The notes: generated by a model not told the origin, from the sequence alone. Positions 11,236 through 22,485 are shown, counted from the first letter of the stretch. The stretch is 64,000 nucleotides of DNA from Nansenia antarctica (GCA_963989245.1 OZ022355.1:24806809-24870808); one strand, 5' to 3'. Program-made: numbers and translations.

Positions 11236-11463
11236 CTCTCCACAAGAGCTCTCCGGCGCTCTCTCTGGCGCTCTCTCTGGCGCTCTCTCTGGCGCTCTCT
11301 CTGGCGCTCTCTCTGGCGCTCTCTCTGGCGTTCTCTCCGGCGCTCTCTCTGGCGCTCTCTCCGGTGTTCTCTCTGTCCCCTTCTCTGACTCTTCCTCTCT
11401 CTCTGAGGAGTACGGGGCCTCTAGTGGCATCTCCACGGGCTGACCACGGGCTGACATCTTCCT
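11236..11463 (-). CDS. rec8: rec8 exon 9, Pro-Glu-Arg-Ala repeat exon
   Basis: Minus-strand frame PVEMPLEAPYSSEREEESEK followed by about ten PERA/PERT tetrapeptides and ESSCGE, with donor GAG|GTGTGT in phase 0, exactly the phase needed by exon 10. In mammals REC8 has a Pro-rich linker (PSPERRPPVPPPP) at this position. The repeat is a 12-bp DNA unit (ggcgctctctct on the plus strand). An 11-bp tandem duplication (cacgggctgac twice) sits near the 5' end. The acceptor is not resolved: a CAG at about 11460 would give the right phase, but its upstream tract is poor. This exon is absent from the right rec8 copy. Confidence 0.5.
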
Positions 11464-11555
11464 TGTCCAGCAGCCACACACTGTCCCCTACCACCACCGT
11501 GTCCTTCAGCCTGGACGTGCACATGCACATGCACGTGCACATGCACGTGCACGTG

Positions 11556-11595
<40 letters not shown>

Positions 11596-11853
11596 GGTGG
11601 GTACTATCTTAATAACCATCTAGCTTCCTCATTTATTGTAATCAGAAAACACACACAACAAAAATTAAGAAAAAAAAGAAGACAGTTCAAGGTGCCTAGC
11701 TGGACTTGAACAGTGACCACAGCCCTTGTGGCAGTAAGATCAGCCTGTGAAAGGGTCCCAGGGGACTTACTGGTCAATAGATGTCATGGCTCCCTCCTGG
11801 TCCCTTGTTCTCTCCCTCTCTCTCCCTTTCCCTCTCCTCAATCTCTGTGTCTG

Positions 11854-11855
<2 letters not shown>

Positions 11856-11900
<45 letters not shown>
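11856..11900. repeat. (CA)n microsatellite
   Basis: About 22 CA dinucleotides. Similar tracts lie at 11181-11209 and 11558-11592. The right copy has shorter or longer versions at 25832-25867 and 26138-26156. Confidence 0.95.
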
Positions 11901-11905
<5 letters not shown>

Positions 11906-13120
11906 CTTTTCACTCCTTTCACGCTAACAAATGTCCATATCGATCGCCTGTCATTACTTAGAGAATCCTACTATCCTTTCTCATCTCTCTTACCCCCGTA
12001 GAATTGGTCTTGCTGCCCCAGAAGCAAGTCGATCTCTCTGCCTGTGGCTTCAGGTAGCTCCGCTCCCTCAAACTGATGGAGAGAGACAGGGAGAGAGAGA
12101 TAAGTAACCATAAAAAAACCCAGCTCAACACTCTTGTCTTGAGCCATTCAGTGGGGAACAGTATTCTTACGTCAACATCAATGAAATACAACATCAAAAT
12201 ATAAAACACAATTTTGGATAAAAACAGTGCTAATAACTGAGTGAATCTTGATTTATCAGCACAGTCTATGGCGGCGGTGGGTAAGGCTACAACGTTATCC
12301 TATGTTATTTGGCATTCAGGAGACCTGTAAAGAATGTGATGGGTAATGTTTTGTATCTTGCTGTTCTTGTTTTGGGGATCTGGAGTTGGGTACTGTTTCT
12401 GGTTTGGCGATTTGATATTTGGGCTCTGGTAGGTGGCAGCCAGGTTCTGAAGGGGGAATTCAGAAGACCCAATGCAAAGTCCTTGCACAGTGTATTTCTT
12501 CTGTCTTAAGTATGTTGCATCAGGTAAGGGACTACTGTTGTTATCAGGCCAAGAACCCACAGATCTGGAAAAAAAAAGCAATATCCTAAAATGTTGGCTA
12601 CCGCGAATACTTGAAATTGCCTATTTGGGAGTGCAATTATTCACATTATGATTTTATTACTAGTGACTAGTAGTGACCACTACTAGACCACATATGTGAC
12701 ATGTTATAATGCTTTGATCCTCATATGTAATGATCAGACTTTTCTTTAGAAAAATGTGAATACAATTCCTCGTTGTTGAAAAATAAATGACACATCACTA
12801 GTCAACTAACGCAGCTTGTTTTGTGAGCCTGCTAAGTATGGTCATAGTTAACTAGGTAGCAGTGGGGATTACTCACCGAATCCATTGCGTTGCAGTATTT
12901 TGGCTTGACTAGCGAATTTGTGTTGTGATTCTCAACAATGTTGAAACGTAGTTCCGTGTTTCAAAAGAAAAGTCAGAACATTATGAGGACCAAAGCATTA
13001 GAATGTGTCACATAAAGTTGCTGGTGAAAAGGTCTGTATGTCGGCGATTCTCACGTCACGCAAATGACCTTTTTTTTATATATATAAATGTGAAGTGTTG
13101 AAGTGTTGAAGAGCCCACTC

Positions 13121-13151
13121 GATATAATAATAATAATAATAATAATAATAA
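13121..13151. repeat. (TAA)n microsatellite
   Basis: About ten ATA/TAA units in a rec8 intron of the left copy. The right copy has about six at 27396-27412. The flanking intron (12073-13750) has no other recognisable feature. Confidence 0.9.
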
Positions 13152-15575
13152 CTTGCTTTAATCATTATATAATCATAATTTAATTATTGAGTCATTTAAA
13201 GGCAATATTTAAAAGATGGGTTTTTAGTCTTGACTTGAAAATATTTGCTGAGGTTATAACAAACAACAGTTTGTTACTTATGATTTGTGAATTGTATTCA
13301 CTACATCATCTGCCATGGACTACTAGGTAAGTGATAGATGGCTTGTAAACAAACTTACGTTTTAGGACGTGTGCAAAAGCAAGGACTGTGTGATCATCTA
13401 ATTATGTGGAGTTATGTGTCTTTAGCATGTTGATGTTCAATCAGCATGTTGTGATGTGATGCTACAAATGCAGTTTGGTGTTCATAGTGATGTTCCTTGC
13501 TAGCTACTAGCAACTGTTTTGCGTGTGTTTTGATTCAGAGCGTCTTTCTCCGGTATTTGGTTTGAGGGGTACCAACATTCAAATAAGCATATCTTCTTCA
13601 ACTAGATTTCAGATGCCAATGTATGACACATCGTTTGAAAGCTTACAATCTGCACTTTCATAATATGGAAAAACAGTTCAAACGAATGAATTTCAAAATG
13701 ACAATTTTCGATGCTAATCCAAGAACCCTCTCCCAGGCCCACGCCTTCACCTGAGTGGTCACCATGACCGGCTCCGTCTCTTTCAGGGTGATGGCTTCTG
13801 GCGTGGATTTAAAACCTGAGGTGAGAGGGACATAGAGACAAGAGAAGGAAAAGAAAAAAGGGAGAGTGGAGGAAAAGTACCAACGTTAGAGACGCTGATC
13901 TCTTGATGAAGATTTGTCATCTGATCTCAATAACAGACTATGTTTTAGCCCTGTCCGGAAGCAACGATGTGCCCTTGAAACTCAAAGATCTTTAGAGGAT
14001 TGTACAAGTGGAAGCAATATACCTATTCCATACTGTCACATCCACACGTGCTTATATTAGGGGGGGGGGGCAACTCTAACATGTCTTATTATCTTTCTAG
14101 CGGAAACTTCTGGTGAGTATTTTGACCTTATTCCCACTTTCTGTTTCAGTCTGTGTCTTTTTTTTTGCAACTCGAGAAAGAAGCTTCTTGTAGAGTTGCA
14201 ACTAGTAGAGGTTGGCTATGAATTGACTCACCCTCCCCCTCCGATCCGGTTCTGGAACTGACCACTGGAGAGCGCTGTGTAGTCACAGCCGCCATAATCT
14301 GCCATGGCTGGGGAAGTAACAGAATCGCCATAAAACAAGGTCAATCAATGTACCACCTTTTCTGTGTGCTAAGCCTTAGAATAATGCTTTGTAAATACAT
14401 TTGATGAATCAACAGAGAATTTGAATTCTAACTCTAATTAAAGTAGAGGAAATGTTTTGTTGTTGGTTAACGTTGAAAGTACCTGAGGGATCCTGTAGGG
14501 ACTGGGGAGCTGGTCTCCTGAGCCCATCACACCAAAGAAGGGGTCTGGAGCCCCCTCAGCCTCCTCCAGAAGGAACAGGGAATCAGCCACGTTCAGGGCT
14601 AGTCTGGGACACAAAAGGGCCAATGTTAAATGCAAAATGGCTGCTATGCATTGCCCAGGTGGGTCTGACACATAGGCAGGGAGTGGGGTGAGATGTCCTC
14701 ATACTAGAGCATAAGTGTAAGCATAGTTACAAGCTTATGTTTGAGTTTATGGTTAGACCGAGGCTACAGGTAGGGTTATAGGCTGCTCATCCGGTTAGAC
14801 TGAAACGTTATTCCTAACCAAACATAAACTTACTGTATACCTAACCACAACCTTTACCCTGAAGATAACAATTTCTTACAGTAAGCGTGTTGTGTTTCTG
14901 GGTTACGGGACTGATCTTTATTTATGATGGGGGTGTTACACGGATGGATTTAACCTCAAAAATACCAAAATTGACGACCCTCCCCTTACGCAAAATATAT
15001 TTTCGCATAGCCCTCGAATACTTGAAAAACATACATTGGCTCTCCCCCTACAAAGATGAATGATTAAAACACAGTGGTGTTGCCACACGCTGTAAACATT
15101 TCAAGGCAAATTAAACTATATATTTAGTAATGATAGAGTAACTACTTTTGATCGACAACACTATTGTTGTTAAAACTAAAGCAAAAGTGAAAGCGTTATG
15201 ATGTTCCTCTGTGAATTTTGACAAGAAGAAACGTGAGTCGGGTTGTGATCATGCAACCCAGCTCCATACTGTTCAAGAGTCCTGGGGAGAACCCTGCTGT
15301 CCATAGTGCCGTCATTTCAGCTAAACAGCTATTACAGAATCATTGGCGATTCATAATCTATATTTTGTACATTTCATGCAATTCCACAGCAACATTTATA
15401 AACACTGGAGAAAAACCTGCCATCCTGCATCAATTTAGTGCCATACCAAGGGCCTATATTTCACTTTGAAAGAGTCAGTGTTGCACACAAGATCTTTCTA
15501 GATCGATCAAGTGTTTCATAGGCACTACTACACACATGAAATTAACATAGTACATGTTGTTTTTGATTAAATAAT

Positions 15576-16435
15576 TTTCGCCCTAAAGTAACCTAGCTTT
15601 TAATTACTTTACTTTGGCTGCGTTATTTTATTATTATTCTGAAATATTGTACACATCTCAGCAATGAAAGTTGGATTTGTAAAGTGTTCTTCATACAGAA
15701 CAAACAGAAAAAGAAAAAAAAAAGCCTTCTGCATATACTCTACACAAAGGCCACAAGACCTTGTCAACATCACAGGTAATGTTCTCCCTGGCGAAGCAGA
15801 GGGGAAAGTATCGCCTGGCATGACGAATCCAGCCCTGATATACTTCAGATATATTTCAACACAGGAGAGCTCACCTTTAGCCCTTATTGCTAAAGCTATG
15901 ATTGGTAATTCAAATGCAATAGGTGTTTGCCCATATGGGGTGTGATTGATGTTTTGAGTTTAGCATTCTGAATGGTAGTGTTTTCCATGTGAACACAATA
16001 GATTTTATCAAGGAAGTGTGTGCCAAATGTAGAGAATTGTATTTAGTGTTTTGTTAACTGGGTGGTTTAGAGTGGCAAAATGAGTGATAAGCAAGAAATG
16101 TGTTTGTCAGAATTGGTGTGAGATAAAATACACCAGTTTCAGGTTTTGGTCATTGTGTTTGAGGTTTGGATGTTAGTGTTAAAGCGAAAACCTGTAAACA
16201 CTTTATTTATTTGTTGTTCGACCACTGGTTGGTTTTGTGGCGCTGTTCCGACTTTCAGGACTTCAGAAATCGACAGTTTGTCTTGCTTATGTCTTGCTTA
16301 CAGACAGTTTCTTTCTTCAAACTGATCACTGTTGTTTTCATTCTCGAACTGCTATCACAGAATACTGTATACTTTAGCTCCTACATAAACTAAGAAGGAC
16401 ACAGGTTAAAGTATACCATTCGTTCTTGAGATCAC
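15576..16435. other. Left-copy-specific stretch without a recognised gene
   Basis: The homology to the right copy breaks at 'gattaaataattttcg' (15575 and 29828) and resumes at about 16604. No gene, tRNA or repeat family is evident. A 93-codon plus-strand frame at 15664 has no recognised motif. Confidence 0.5.
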
Positions 16436-16437
16436 TT

Positions 16438-17041
16438 TAGTACGGAGCCCCCCTGGGGTCACATGGTAGAAAAAATGTATTTGATGTGTGAATCCGTTCC
16501 CTCGGTTTAGTAAATCTGTTCCCTCGGTTTAGTAATTAGTTCCCTCGGTTTAGTCATTTGTTCCCTCTGTTTAGTAATTCGTTATGGTTAGGGTTAGGCC
16601 CTATGTGACGATCCACACCAGAACCTATAGTGGGCGCTATTACACCTGTTGTCCGGTCTACCTTCTCTCTGTGTTCCAGATGGGCATAGGTGTGGGTGAT
16701 GATGCTAATTGTCCCTGGATCACTTTAAGAGTGGGTTAGATTGATGGACTCTCTCTCTTCCTTTGTCGACCTGCAGCCGTTTTTGGTTGTCGTTACTATT
16801 TTCTTTATCATTATTTCCATTCAACATTATATTCTTTAATAAATATCCTATTATTGTTAACCATGTGTCGTCTCCCTTTTTGTTACCTTGTCAAGAGCCA
16901 GGCAAGCGTAACACCCTACGAGCCAGAATGAAGGATTCTAACCCTAAACCTAACCCTAACCCTGACCCTAATCCTTGCGATCGTTCTGGCTCGTAGGGCC
17001 TAACCCTAACCCTAGGGACCCCAGGGGGGGTCCGTACTTTA
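16438..17041. mobile_element. Palindromic MITE with telomere-like termini
   Basis: The outer ends are inverted (agtacggagcccccctgggg and ccccaggggggtccgtact). Further in, both arms carry ggttagggttaggccctacg and its complement, so TTAGGG-type repeats form part of the inverted repeat. The left arm also has four tandem 'ttccctcggtttagtaatt' units (16498-16582). The tip of the hairpin holds a (TAACCC)-like run at 16935-16975. A solo LTR at 16604-16913 interrupts the left arm. The right copy keeps only the right arm (30516-30603). Confidence 0.65.
16604..16913 (+). mobile_element. Solo LTR
   Basis: It starts TGTGACGATCC and ends GCGTAACA, so it has TG...CA ends. It is 310 bp long, carries a polyadenylation signal (TTTAATAAATAT) in its 3' half, and is flanked by a 5-bp duplication CCCTA (16599-16603 and 16914-16918). 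The right duplicate holds the 3' end of the same insertion with its polypurine tract (30409-30515), so this solo LTR most likely formed by LTR-LTR recombination. Confidence 0.85.
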
Positions 17042-17204
17042 GCCTTGTGAGAGGAAGGGGAATTAGCTCAAACACACAAAACGAGCGGCTCTTCAGATTT
17101 GCGATGACCCAACACTCGTTGTTGGTCAGTGGTCCACTGAACGAATACTACTGTGTATTTCCACCGTATTTCATATTTAGTAACATGTAAGCCAAAAACG
17201 AAGT

Positions 17205-17264
17205 TGTCAGAAGCAGGATTTGAACCCATGACTCCAGATGAGATTGCAACCTGAACCCAGTAAC
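17205..17264 (-). tRNA. tRNA-Leu 3'-half pseudogene
   Basis: Minus strand ends GGAGTCATGGGTTCAAATCC then TGCTTCTGACA. This aligns with the variable arm, T arm and acceptor strand of vertebrate tRNA-Leu(CAA), whose 3' end is GGGTTCGAATCCCACTTCTGACA. The 5' half and anticodon are missing. It may be a SINE head rather than a tRNA gene. Confidence 0.4.
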
Positions 17265-17822
17265 TAATATAGAGTTCTGTATATACTGTGGTAATATGAT
17301 TCATTCGCGTATTATAATTATACTTTTTTACCGCGTGAAGGTTTGCCAAATTAACCGCGATCATTAACGAATAAACTAATATTTCCCTTTTTAGCTTTGA
17401 GAACTTCTGAGAAGTACGGCTAAAACAAACCCTTTACTCTGAGTGTGTTGAGGGGAGACGATGGTAAATGCCTACTCTGGGGCAGGTGTGTGGGTAACAT
17501 TGTGTATGTGTGTGTGTAAGCGTGCATGTATGATGTGTGTCCCCTGACCTGTCAGGGTCAAATCTGAAGTGGTTCCACGTCTAAAAATTAAGTTTACAGT
17601 CTATAGAAACACTGTAGAAAGGTTCATGCTTTAGTCATAAAATGCACAATTGTTATGCCTATCAGCCTCACTACAAATGCAACTTACAGAGAAGCCACCC
17701 TTCTCTGCCCTCTCCCGCTCACTTGGCTTAATTCAGCCGCTATAATTGAGCCACTATCTCAGGGCATAAATACAAAGCTCATTCTCAAGTATATTTGGTA
17801 TTTATAGACTTTAGTACGTACA

Positions 17823-19104
17823 CAATGTTATTTTGCCTGTCTGTGTGCGGCTCTTTAATCCATTCATTAAAAGTGTGTGGCTCGCTCGCTGTGTCTCAAT
17901 AGGCGTCGTTTTGGTTTAGCAATTCATGGCACTCGCCATACCTGCATAAAAAAAAAATCCCCTGAAAATTGTATCTGAAAGACGTGTTGTCATGTTGGTG
18001 ATTTTATCCACAACGGTAACTCAACATCCTCCCGGCTCCATCTCACCCCCCCCCAGCCAGGATTGACAATTTCAAGCCCAACCAGTCTAAAAGCTGCCGA
18101 ATCCACCCGTCCAGAGTGACCAAAAGTAGCCCAATCTGGCAACACTGGAGCGGGACATCGGTTCCTCAGTAAACAAGCCATGAGTAACGTTCATGTTAAA
18201 ACCTTGTCCACGATTCTCATTCATTCAGGTAGGTTAAACAAACTGTATTAACGCCATAATACTGTTGGTTCAAATGTAATATATTAATGAACAAGTTCAT
18301 GTCATGTTGTGTCAGTACAAACATGTTCTAATTACATTTTATTTTAAAAAAAAAACCCGACCTAACGTCACCCGCGATTGTGAAGCTAACTGTAGCGAAT
18401 GTTACATAGGGTACAACAACAGCTAGTTTAATGTCAACCATGTCTCTATTTTCAATCATTTCTGTAATAATTGTACCAAATTGGGGCCAGTAACACTAAC
18501 TTGTGTGTGAGTAAGTTATATGTGTGTGTGCAAGCATGTTTTTGATATTGTCAATCGTCTCACTTGTAATAGGTGAGCTGTAACACAAATATGCCAGTGA
18601 AAAAAAAAAGGAGAATGGACATAACAAGGAGCTTTTTTGGTCAAAGGGCAGCAGAGACAAGTACAGGACACAGGTGAGGTCTTAAAATACTAGTGTTTTA
18701 ACAGTGCAGTTAATTTAGAGTTGAGAATAGCTAAATCTGTAATGTTTTGTTTCTAAGGAGATTGAACCAGGTCCACCTGCTAGGAAAGATGTAGATTACT
18801 ACCTACATACTGTAGCTGTCTCGTTTATTCATTACCTTAATGTAATATAAGTCAATTGTATAGAAACAACTCACCAAAATAGACTATTGCACAACTGATT
18901 TGAAACCCCCCCTCAACCCCCCTATTCTGTACCTTGCCATACCTTGGCTTTTGCTGAAATGACACCACTGGTTTCATAGCCTATTGGAAATGTATTGCGT
19001 GTGTGTGAGTGAGAGCTTTTGTGAGCCTGCATGTATGATGTGGCTCTTTCTGGTACCCCAACAATTCTTTGGGGCTCTTAGTCTCCAACTGGTTGGCCAC
19101 CCCT
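17823..19104 (-). mobile_element. hAT-type remnant (left copy)
   Basis: The right end, read on the minus strand, is CAGGGGTGGCCAACCAGTTG, a classic hAT terminus. Inside, on the plus strand at 18592-18673, lies a short first-exon-like frame MPVKKKRRMDITRSFFGQR with donor ACAG|GTGAGG, resembling the 'DI..FF' start of BED/MYM-type hAT proteins. The left terminus is missing. The same remnant lies at 36640-38398 in the right copy. Confidence 0.45.
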
Positions 19105-19176
19105 GGGGCCTCATTTATAAAAAGGTACTTGAACATCACCTTTGACTTTCACGTGAGCACATTTTTCTAAACGGAC

Positions 19177-20674
19177 CAGTGTTTCCTCTATATGCATTTA
19201 TTGGTGGCGGGCCGCCACGAATGAATTTCCTCCGCCACGAATTGATTCAGTCCACAAAACAAACAAAAAAAAACAAAAACAAACAAAATGTTTTACATTT
19301 TAGCTGATTAAAATCTATCTGATCCTAGATCAGCGCTATAATGGATGTTGACTAAAAGTGCACCTAAATCCACGCCCATCTCTCTCTAACCGCTGATCCA
19401 AAATCAGATTAATGACATTAGGGCTACTCCTGATTGGTCTAAATGTGAACCGGCATGAGAACCGTGCAGACTCAACCATCCCCGCTCAGCTTCCGAAATG
19501 CTCGGGCGCCTGTGTTTTCTCCTCGCAAATAACGGGCTAAAAGTCAGCGACAGATGGATGGATTTTTCTAGAAAAAATATGTCCCAGACACTTCAAACAT
19601 TGCTGAAGCTAGCAGTGGCTATGAGCGATACGAAACTGCATGGCTGGGTGTCGTATTGCAGGATTTAAGTTTCTCTATATATTTCGGGACGAGGAGCATG
19701 GCATGGTCGGACCTTCCCAGCGGTGCCCTCGGGAACGAACGGTAAGCCTCGTTGATAGTAACGTAGCAGTGGTCTAGTATGTTAGCAATTGTTAGCAATT
19801 GTCCAATACAACGTTGTAGTTGTTTAGTACAAATGGGTCTATAGCAGCTAGGTAACATTAGCCCTGTATCAGAGTCGTGTTGTTGGGTCTTGTAGCAGGG
19901 TTAGCTATAGCAGCTAGGTAACATTAGTCCTGTATCAGAGTTGTGTTGTTGGGTCTTGTAGCAGGGTTAGCTATAGCAGCTAGGTAACATTAGTCCTGTA
20001 TCAGAGTTGTGTTGTTGGGTCTTGTAGCAGGGTTAGCTATAGCAGCTAGGTAACATTAGTCCTGTATCAGAGTTGTGTTGTTGGGTCTTGTAGCAGGGTT
20101 AGCTATAGCAGCTAGGTAACATTAGTCCTGTATCAGAGTTGTGTTGTTGGGTCTTGTAGCAGGGTTAGCTATAGCAGCTAGGTAACATAAGTCCTGTATC
20201 AGAGTTGTGTTGTTGGGTCTTGTAGCAGGGTTAGCTATAGCAGCTAGGTAACATTAGTCCTGTATCAGAGTTGTGTTGTTGGGTCTTGTACAGTTGCTCA
20301 AAATGCAGATAAGAGAAAGTATAGGCTAATATCAAACAACAATCCTAGAGATGACTAACTCAAACGTACGCATAACTAAATAAAAGCAGGCCAACTAACG
20401 ACAGCTACACGCCCTCAACTGGGAACATAAAGGATAAATGAATGTTGCAATCGAACGTGTCCTACAGCGACAGCTGGTCGTGCAAATGAGGATCTGGGAA
20501 GATTTTTTTACCTTTTTTATTTTTTTTGCCATCCTCCCTCTAGTTTGAAATTCGGTCGTTGTTTTGAGCGCGCGTGCGCGTTTCATGCGCGTGCATGCGG
20601 GAAAAAAAATCGCGCGCTGCACGCGCGGACAGAGCTATCCGCCACCAATGGAAAAATTCCTGGAGGAAACACTG
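19177..20674 (+). mobile_element. hAT element with 5-bp target duplication (copy 1)
   Basis: Termini CAGTGTTTCCTC and GGAGGAAACACTG with CGGAC duplicated on both sides (19172-19176 and 20675-20679). The unoccupied site is intact in the other duplicate at 38823-38827. It carries a decayed transposase first exon (19552-19740, with an in-frame stop after MDGFF) and a 66-bp minisatellite. A longer sister copy lies at 57525-59585. Confidence 0.85.
19835..20290. repeat. 66-bp minisatellite inside hAT copy 1
   Basis: About seven units containing 'agcagctaggtaacatta' and 'gttgtgttgttgggtcttg'. The sister element has about eleven units. Confidence 0.9.
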
Positions 20675-21100
20675 CGGACGTAAGCATTTTTTATAAAACG
20701 AGCTGCGCTTGTTTAACATTGCGTACGTGCTTCCTTCTATAAACACCAAATATACTTTAAATTTAACGCAGGTTAATAGCGGCTCAAAGAAAAGCGGCTG
20801 AATTAAGCCAAGTGCTAAAATATAGGGTAGGCGTTGGTCTGGAAGCGGGAGAGGGCAGAGAAGGGTGATTTAACGTTTGATTACTAACCAGGCAAATGCT
20901 TATACTGAAGTTGTAAAAGAAAATCATTTCTTAACTCATTTTCTCGACTGATAACAACATCGTTAATTTTATTACGAGCCACATTCACTTCACATGAATT
21001 ACAGTATAGGCAGTGCGGCCCACATGCCTGTAATAACTCCGCATAACCAGTAGGTAATACCCAACGTAGAGCTACGATTGTTTCCAGAGCAGTGGTATGG

Positions 21101-21300
21101 TTACTCTCCTGTGTGTGTTCTCTGATGCATCTTCAGGTGTCCTGCTTCACCAAAACTCTTCCAACACTGGGAGCAGTGGTATGGTTTCTCTCCTGTGTGT
21201 GTTCTCTGATGCATCTTCAGGCTTCCTCCTTCACTTAAACTCTTCCTACACTGGGAGCAGTGGTATGGTTTCTCTCCTGTGTGTGTTCTCTGATGAATAT
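21101..21300 (-). pseudogene. C2H2 zinc-finger 3' end fragment (left copy)
   Basis: Two complete minus-strand fingers and the start of a third: HCSQCRKSLSEGGSLKMHQR and HCSQCWKSFGEAGHLKMHQR, joined by THTGEKPY linkers and ending RTHTGE-stop at 21101-21103, exactly like the full gene at 39246. The array is then replaced by a 37-bp minisatellite. It is the left duplicate of the gene at 39246-56732. Confidence 0.85.
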
Positions 21301-21806
21301 CAGCCCAATAGAGCTCTCAGGTCTTCTGCTAGCATATCAGCCCAATAGAGCTCTCAGGTCTTTTGCTAGCATATCAGCCCAATAGAGCTCTCAGGTCTTC
21401 TGCTAGCATATCAGCCCAATAGAGGTCTCAGGTCTTCTGCTAGCATATCAGCCCAATAGAGCTCTCAGGTCTTCTGCTAGCATATCAGCCCCATAGAGCT
21501 CTCAGGTCTTCTGCTAGCATATCAGCCCAATAGAGCTCTCAGGTCTTCTGCTAGCATATCAGCCCAATAGAGCTCTCAGGTCTTCTGCTAGCATATCAGC
21601 CCAATAGAGCTCTCAGGTCTTCTGCTAGCATATCAGCCCAATAGAGCTCTCAGGTCTTCTGCTAGCATATCAGCCCAGAAGAGCTCTCAGGTCTTCTGCT
21701 AGCATATCAGCCCAATAGAGCTCCCAGGTCTTCTGCTAGCATATCAGCCCAATAGAGCTCTCAGGTCTTCTGCTAGCATATCAGCCCAATAGAGTTCTCA
21801 GGTCTT
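21296..21806. repeat. 37-bp minisatellite
   Basis: About fourteen near-perfect units (atatcagcccaatagagctc + tcaggtcttctgctagc) fused directly to a truncated zinc finger. No coding capacity and no spacers. Confidence 0.95.
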
Positions 21807-21910
21807 CTGACGCTGGTTTTCTCTGTGTACCACATGTACAAAAGAAGAGGTTTGGTGAAGCTGCATTCTCATTTTATGCACCCAGATTGTGTCTCCCTGC
21901 CAGTTTACAT

Positions 21911-22485
21911 TAGGGATGCAACCTCTCTCAATAATCTGGATGAATCATGGGTCGTATATCAACAAACAAACCAACGTGGGGAACAGTGGTGGAATAACGT
22001 TGTAGCTCGATGCACTCGTCTTGCAATACTGTTGTTGAAGTGTGCATTGTCGGTGCTGTGTTAGTTGGTGTGTTATTGTAAGTGTACAGCTAAACTAGCT
22101 AGCTACATTGACATTGGGAATGCAGTTGAAGAAGTGATTCTGCATGCATGCAGGGTCATCATCAAAATGTCAACTATGGCAATGCATTTTAACATGCAAA
22201 TAGATATGGATATAGATAGGAACTACATATCAGCAGCAATACTTTTGGAAAATATGATTTGAGCCTAGCTGAACACATCCCATATGCCAACAAAAACAAA
22301 CTACCGGTATACAGTATAATAACTCCTTATTTTGTTGGCAATGAAGAGGTGCAAATAAGCGTATTTTGTAGTTTTTGTCTGAGAAATAGTCCTAATCCTG
22401 CAATCTCTTTCTGTATATTTTTTGGGGTGAGTCCAGTATCGTGAATCGTATTGAATCGTGAGTTGAGTGCATTGTTACATCCCTA
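21911..22485. mobile_element. hAT-like MITE
   Basis: Inverted ends tagggatgcaac and gttacatcccta, with a subterminal aatcgtgaatcg motif. No convincing target duplication. It fills part of the space where rec8 C-terminal exons would be expected. Nothing else is recognised between 21806 and 22560. Confidence 0.5.

Larger units (their letters stand above)
8771..17556 (+). repeat. Segmental duplication, left copy (rec8 3' half)
   Basis: This block is near-identical by eye to 23495-31765 in the same orientation, for example the 'ttttattgtgaccagcctac' text at 8858 and 23582, and rec8 exons 5-8 and 10 at constant spacing. Differences are discrete: a 505-bp stretch (about 10957-11462) is missing from the right copy, and 15576-17000 differs through transposon events. 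The left edge abuts the composite transposon inside a Tc1-derived element. The right edge lies in rec8 exon 4. Confidence 0.9.
9007..17556 (-). pseudogene. rec8: rec8 left copy, truncated
   Basis: Exons on the minus strand: the last 7 nt of exon 4 plus its donor (about 17550-17556), exon 5 (14483-14603, LEEAEGAPDPFFGVMGSGD), exon 6 (14232-14307), exon 7 (13751-13815, FKSTPEAITLKETEPVM), exon 8 (11994-12072, FEGAELPEATGREIDLLLG), the low-complexity exon 9 (ending 11236) and exon 10 (9007-9141, GRRRQLVFADPHTQISMEA). Exon lengths and phases equal those of the right copy, and the reading frames are open. Exons 1-3, almost all of exon 4, and exons 11 onward are missing, so it has no start codon, no promoter and no kleisin N- or C-terminal domain. 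It retains exon 9, which the right copy has lost. Confidence 0.85.
17556..21295 (+). repeat. Segmental duplication, left copy (upstream part)
   Basis: Collinear with 36363-39470, from 'ggtcaaatctgaa' through 'gtaggcgttggtctggaagc' to the zinc-finger 3' end. In the ancestral order these bases lie upstream of rec8 exon 1. In the left copy they are joined directly to exon 4. A hAT element (19177-20674) is present only here. Confidence 0.85.

Noticed and set aside
16935..17010. Chromosome-end telomere
   Set aside because: The (TAACCC)-like run is short, degenerate, interstitial and part of a palindromic MITE.
19835..21806. CRISPR-like arrays (66-bp and 37-bp repeats)
   Set aside because: Units are directly contiguous without spacers, and the genome is eukaryotic; these are minisatellites.
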